Source: JAVMKJ01 sp031732875 (GTDB taxonomy: Bacteria; Pseudomonadota; Gammaproteobacteria; Competibacterales; Competibacteraceae). From it: a stretch of 18,608 bases of DNA. Below the pieces are notes generated by a model, which did not search any database, was not told the DNA's origin, and was given only the letters and a program-made list of their open reading frames with translations. Below, piece after piece: positions 15,681 to 18,608 of the stretch. Positions within the stretch are counted from its first letter, which is position 1, and every line of letters begins with the position of its first letter. The stretch lies in contig JAVMKL010000232.1 of the NCBI GenBank assembly GCA_031732875.1, positions 1 to 18,608 on the forward strand, written 5' to 3'. Made by a program: the position numbers and the translations under genes.

Positions 15681-15945
15681 CGTAATAATCCTCGTCCCGC
15701 TTCAACAACTTGCGCATCTGTTTGGCCAATAGCACCAGCGCCACGCAACAAATAAAGCCGTACCAGGCAAAAAAGCCGTACCAGTTCTCGAACGTGAAAT
15801 GGACGTGCTTGTGGTAGAACAAATCCGCCAGGAACAATCCCGCGCAGATCAGCGCCAGCCCGTAAAAAATCTTGTTCACGTTGCGTCGGTCGTCGAGCCA
15901 ATACTTGCGCTCGGGACGGTCGGCGTGAGAGGTCGGATCGCTCAT
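15673..15945 (-). CDS. Small two-TM membrane protein within the antiporter cluster
   Basis: This encodes 90 residues. A polar N-terminus (about 1-27, with KYWLDD) precedes TM1 (about 29-43, GLALICAGLFLADLF), a His/aromatic-rich loop (YHKHVHFTFENWYGF), TM2 (about 54-70, WYGFICCVALVLLA) and a basic then acidic tail. ATG 15945 is preferred over an upstream in-frame start because GAGGTG overlaps the preceding stop at ideal spacing, and the longer version would extend into the upstream gene. It starts 10 bp after one antiporter gene and overlaps the next by 8 bp, so it is probably an accessory subunit or assembly factor. I recognise no named family. Confidence 0.75.
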   Translation of the reverse strand: MSDPTSHADRPERKYWLDDRRNVNKIFYGLALICAGLFLADLFYHKHVHFTFENWYGFFAWYGFICCVALVLLAKQMRKLLKRDEDYYGD

Positions 15946-15955
15946 CAACGGCACC

Positions 15956-17479
15956 TCAACGGACGGCGATGGGCGCGAGCAGCGCGTATAAACCATCGGC
16001 GAAAAAGAACAACAGCAGGCAACCCAAGGCGGTCAGGCACAGGGGCACCACGCAAGCCAGCGGCGCTTCGCGGATGCCGGTCAGGGCGCCAGGATCATCT
16101 CCGGTTTCCTCTTGTCCCCTTCCCCCTGGAGGGGAAGGGCTGGGGTGGGGAGCAGTCGATTCGGCGACAAAAAACCCCCGCGCCGCCACCGGCAGCAGGT
16201 AAACCACGTTCAACAGCGAACTGATCAGCAGCACCGCCATCATCGTCCACTGGCCAGAATCGGCGGTGCCCGCCAGCAGATACCACTTGCTCCAGGAACC
16301 GCCCAGCGGCGGCAGGCCAATGATGCTGAGCGCGCCGATCAGGAACGCGCCGAAGGTGAACGGCATTGCCCGGCCCAGCCCGTCCAGTTGGCTGACCTCG
16401 GTCTTGTGGGTCGCGGTGTAAATCGCGCCAGCGCAGAAGAACAGAGTGATCTTGCCCATGGCGTGCATCACGATCTGCATGGAGCCGCCGATCACGCCCA
16501 TCGAGGTCGCCAGCGCCGCGCCCAGCACCACATAGCCCAACTGGCTGACCGTGGAATACGCCAGCCGGGCCTTGAGGTTGTCCTGGGTCAACGCTACGAA
16601 GGACGCGAGCAAAACAGTCAGCGCCGCCATCCACAGCAGCCATTGCGACGAACCGGTGGCGCTTAGGAAATCGATGCCGAAAACGTAAACGGTTACCTTC
16701 ATCACTGCGAACACGCCGGCCTTGACCACAGCCACGGCATGGAGCAGCGCGCTGACCGGGGTCGGCGCTACCATCGCCGCCGGCAGCCAGCGATGGAACG
16801 GCATCAGTGCCGCCTTACCGATACCGAACATGTACAGCGCCAGTAGGACGGCCACGGCCGGACCTTCCACCTTGCCCGCCAAAATGCCGCCAGGCGTGAA
16901 ATCCAAGGTTCCGGCAATCGACCAGGTCCAGATGATGGCCAACAGCAGAAAGCCGATCGAGGTGCCGAGCAGGATGCCGAGATACAGTCGCCCCGCCCGC
17001 ATGGCTTCCGGCGTACCTTTGTGGGCGACCAATGGGTAGGTCGAGAGGGTCAGCGCTTCATAGAAAACGAACAGGGTCAGCAAATTACCTGCGAAGGCGA
17101 TGCCGATGGTGCTGGCGATGGCGATGGCGAAGCAGATATAGAACCGGGTCTGGTGCTGTTCCCCATTGCCACGCATGTAGCCGATGGAATAAAGCGAATT
17201 CAGCGGCCATAGCAGCGCCGCCACGCAGGCGAAGGTCATGCCCAGCGGTTCGACGCTCAGCCGCAGTGGCAAACCCGGGGCGAACTCGAACAAGTTCACC
17301 GTCGGCCGTGCGCCGACCAGCACCGCCGGCAGCAGGGACATCACGACGCCGAGCAACAGCACCGACGCCAGCAGGGTCACGCCCTCGCGCCAGTCGGGAC
17401 GTTCGTCGTTGGCGGCGATGAAGAACGCGCTCAGCAGCGGGATGAACAGCGCCAAAACCAGGGTGGCTTCGGAACTCAT
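15956..17479 (-). CDS. MrpD-type cation/proton antiporter subunit (NuoL/M/N family), second in the cluster
   Basis: This encodes a 507-residue polytopic membrane protein with about 14 helices. Conserved residues are Glu141 (LLTLFVFYEALTLSTYPLV), Lys222 (GIGKAALMPFHRWLP) and Lys253 (AVAVVKAGVFAVMKV), with NLKARLAYSTVSQLGYV and a lysine in GGSWSKWYLLAG (398). APTPVSALLHA is a family signature. ATG 17479 overlaps the previous stop as ATGA, directly behind a 12-G tract that also serves as the purine-rich ribosome site. An upstream extension of the frame to 17899 is a shadow of the preceding gene. Residues 444-455 (HPSPSPPGGRGQ) are encoded by a REP-like palindrome inserted before the last helix, in a loop where disruption is tolerated. 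Confidence 0.87.
   Translation of the reverse strand: MSSEATLVLALFIPLLSAFFIAANDERPDWREGVTLLASVLLLGVVMSLLPAVLVGARPTVNLFEFAPGLPLRLSVEPLGMTFACVAALLWPLNSLYSIGYMRGNGEQHQTRFYICFAIAIASTIGIAFAGNLLTLFVFYEALTLSTYPLVAHKGTPEAMRAGRLYLGILLGTSIGFLLLAIIWTWSIAGTLDFTPGGILAGKVEGPAVAVLLALYMFGIGKAALMPFHRWLPAAMVAPTPVSALLHAVAVVKAGVFAVMKVTVYVFGIDFLSATGSSQWLLWMAALTVLLASFVALTQDNLKARLAYSTVSQLGYVVLGAALATSMGVIGGSMQIVMHAMGKITLFFCAGAIYTATHKTEVSQLDGLGRAMPFTFGAFLIGALSIIGLPPLGGSWSKWYLLAGTADSGQWTMMAVLLISSLLNVVYLLPVAARGFFVAESTAPHPSPSPPGGRGQEETGDDPGALTGIREAPLACVVPLCLTALGCLLLFFFADGLYALLAPIAVR
16116..16150. repeat. REP-like palindromic element inserted in frame in an antiporter gene
   Basis: CCCTTCCCC (16117-16125) and GGGGAAGGG (16131-16139) form a perfect 9-bp stem around CTGGA, followed by CTGGGGTGGGG. 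This stem plus 'CTGGGGTG' tail is the pattern of short interspersed palindromes found in many copies in proteobacterial genomes. It encodes Pro/Ser/Gly-rich residues alien to the surrounding membrane protein. No second copy is in this window. Confidence 0.6.
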
Positions 17480-18608
17480 GGTCCCCCCCCCCCCAGCAGC
17501 ATCTCCGCCGCCCGCCGGGCTACCCCCGCGTTCAGCGAAGTATCCAGCCCGAAGTAGAGATTGGCCAGCGCCAGCGTCCAGGTTGGAATCAGCAGCGCCA
17601 GCGGCGCCTCGCGCACCACCTGCCCTTCCGGTGCCGGCTTGAAATACGCCACCTCGACCACCCGCCAGATGTAGATCACCGCCAACAGCGAGGTGATCAG
17701 CACCAGCATCGCCACCGGCCACCAGCCTTTTTCCAGCGCGCCCACGATCAGGTACCACTTGCCGACGAACCCGGCCGTCAGCGGCACCCCGATCAGGCTC
17801 AGACCGCCGATCACGAAGGCACCCATGGTCCAGGGCATCGCCCGGCCCACACCGGCCATGCGCTCCAGCCTGGCGGCACCGACCCGGAAGGACACGCAAC
17901 CGAGCGCCATGAACAGCGCGCCTTTCATCAGGGCGTGGTTGAACAGGTGGCTGATGCTGGCGGTCAGGCCGGTTACCGATACCAGGCTGATACCCAAAAT
18001 CATGTAGCCGATCTGGGCGACGCTGGAATAGGCCAGCATCCGCTTGACGTTGGTCTGGAAAATCGCCACCACGGAGGCGCTGAAAATTCCCACCAGGGCC
18101 AGCGGCAGCAGGACAAAATCCAACCGCATGGTTTCAAATGAGAATTCGGCCCCAAAAACGGTGAAGAAAAACCGCAGCAGCACGTAGATCGCCACTTTGG
18201 TCGCCGTGGCCGCCAGGAAGGCCGTGACCGCCGAGGGCGCGTAGGCGTAGGCGTTGGGCAGCCACAGGTGGAGCGGAAACAGCGCCAGTTTGAGGCTGAC
18301 GCCCACGGTCAGAAATGCGAAGGCGGCATGGACGGTGCGAGTGTCGGCTACTGCCGGGATGCGCGAGGCCAAATCACCCATGTTCAAGGTGCCGGTCAGT
18401 ACGTACAGCAGGCCGATGCCGATCAGGATGAACGTGGCACCGATAGTGCCCATGATCAGGTATTGGTAGGCAGCCGTCAGGGCGCGACGGTCGCGGCCGA
18501 TGCCGATCAGCACGTAGCTCGACAGCGACGAGATTTCCAGAAACACGAACAGGTTGAAGGCATCGCCGGTGATCGTGATGCCCAGCAGGCCGGTCAGACA
18601 CAGCAGAT
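17476..18608 (-). CDS. MrpD-type cation/proton antiporter subunit (NuoL/M/N family), first in the cluster, 5' end off-window
   Basis: The frame is open to the right edge (first full codon at 18606) and ends at TGA 17478-17476, so about 376 residues are visible. Visible landmarks are TGDAFNLFVFLEISSLSSYV with the conserved TM5 Glu, SLKLALFPLHLWLPNAY and ATATKVAIYVLLRF with TM7 and TM8 Lys, NVKRMLAYSSVAQIGYMI, and LTAGFVGKWYLIVGALEKGWW. It is the most MrpD-like of the three. An internal GTG at 18546 is not the true start, because the motif continues upstream. The C-terminus ends in LLGGGGP, whose glycines come from the 12-G tract. Its stop overlaps the next ATG. Other Mrp subunits (B, C, E, F, G) would be expected to the right of the window. 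Confidence 0.87.
   Translation of the reverse strand, partial: LLCLTGLLGITITGDAFNLFVFLEISSLSSYVLIGIGRDRRALTAAYQYLIMGTIGATFILIGIGLLYVLTGTLNMGDLASRIPAVADTRTVHAAFAFLTVGVSLKLALFPLHLWLPNAYAYAPSAVTAFLAATATKVAIYVLLRFFFTVFGAEFSFETMRLDFVLLPLALVGIFSASVVAIFQTNVKRMLAYSSVAQIGYMILGISLVSVTGLTASISHLFNHALMKGALFMALGCVSFRVGAARLERMAGVGRAMPWTMGAFVIGGLSLIGVPLTAGFVGKWYLIVGALEKGWWPVAMLVLITSLLAVIYIWRVVEVAYFKPAPEGQVVREAPLALLIPTWTLALANLYFGLDTSLNAGVARRAAEMLLGGGGP
17483..17494. repeat. 12-bp homopolymer (G on the coding strand) at an antiporter gene junction
   Basis: Twelve consecutive C on the plus strand encode the last glycines of the upstream subunit and lie just before the ATG of the downstream one. Tracts of this length are prone to slippage during replication and sometimes during transcription or translation. 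Confidence 0.9.

Noticed and set aside
15956..17899. Longer version of the second antiporter subunit (647 codons)
   Set aside because: The extra N-terminus is an Arg/Gly-rich shadow of the preceding subunit. The real start is the ATGA overlap at 17479.
1..18608. CRISPR array, tRNA or rRNA genes, insertion sequences, prophage genes
   Set aside because: No regularly spaced repeats, tRNA-like cloverleaf, rRNA signature or transposase/integrase reading frame was seen on either strand.

Overview
The window is GC-rich, densely packed bacterial DNA. It looks proteobacterial, most likely a gammaproteobacterium. That is inferred from tandem Kup transporters, an IPTL-CTERM protein, a REP-like palindrome of a type common in proteobacteria, and MrpD-type antiporter genes. 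No rRNA, tRNA, CRISPR array, integrase or insertion sequence is visible. Two gene blocks converge near position 7740: a plus-strand ion-transport block (1-7739) and a minus-strand block (7740-18608) with two parts.

Plus strand: the tail of a probable Uma2/DUF820 protein (to 161), then a two-CBS-domain protein (199-657) placed 1 bp before an ArsB/NhaD-like ion transporter (659-1987). Next come two Kup potassium:proton symporters (2053-3942 and 4179-6053). They are separated by an intrinsic terminator and a good sigma70-type promoter that carries two palindromes. Last is a two-TM potassium channel with two RCK modules (6084-7739). The second Kup and the channel are probably co-transcribed, pairing K+ uptake with a gated K+ conductance.

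Minus strand, right part (13986-18608): four tightly coupled genes. Three are NuoL/M/N-like proton-translocating subunits of an MrpD-type cation/proton antiporter, the rightmost cut by the window edge, and one is a 90-residue two-TM protein. A 12-base G tract lies at the junction of the first two. A REP-like palindrome is inserted in frame in the second. With the K+ systems, the window reads as a cation/pH/osmotic homeostasis region.

Minus strand, left part (7892-13761): a compact operon of four exported proteins of unknown role. It holds two paralogous secreted proteins (LLLPYFE family, four shared cysteines, one with a C-terminal DUF11 domain), a P-domain/DUF11 protein with an IPTL-CTERM sorting tail, and a seven-repeat FG-GAP/VCBS beta-propeller. 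A 51-codon ORF may follow. This is the least explained part of the window and the best candidate for an undescribed system. Its leader (13762-13985) holds a row of stem-loops ending in a terminator-like structure 38 bp before the first start codon.
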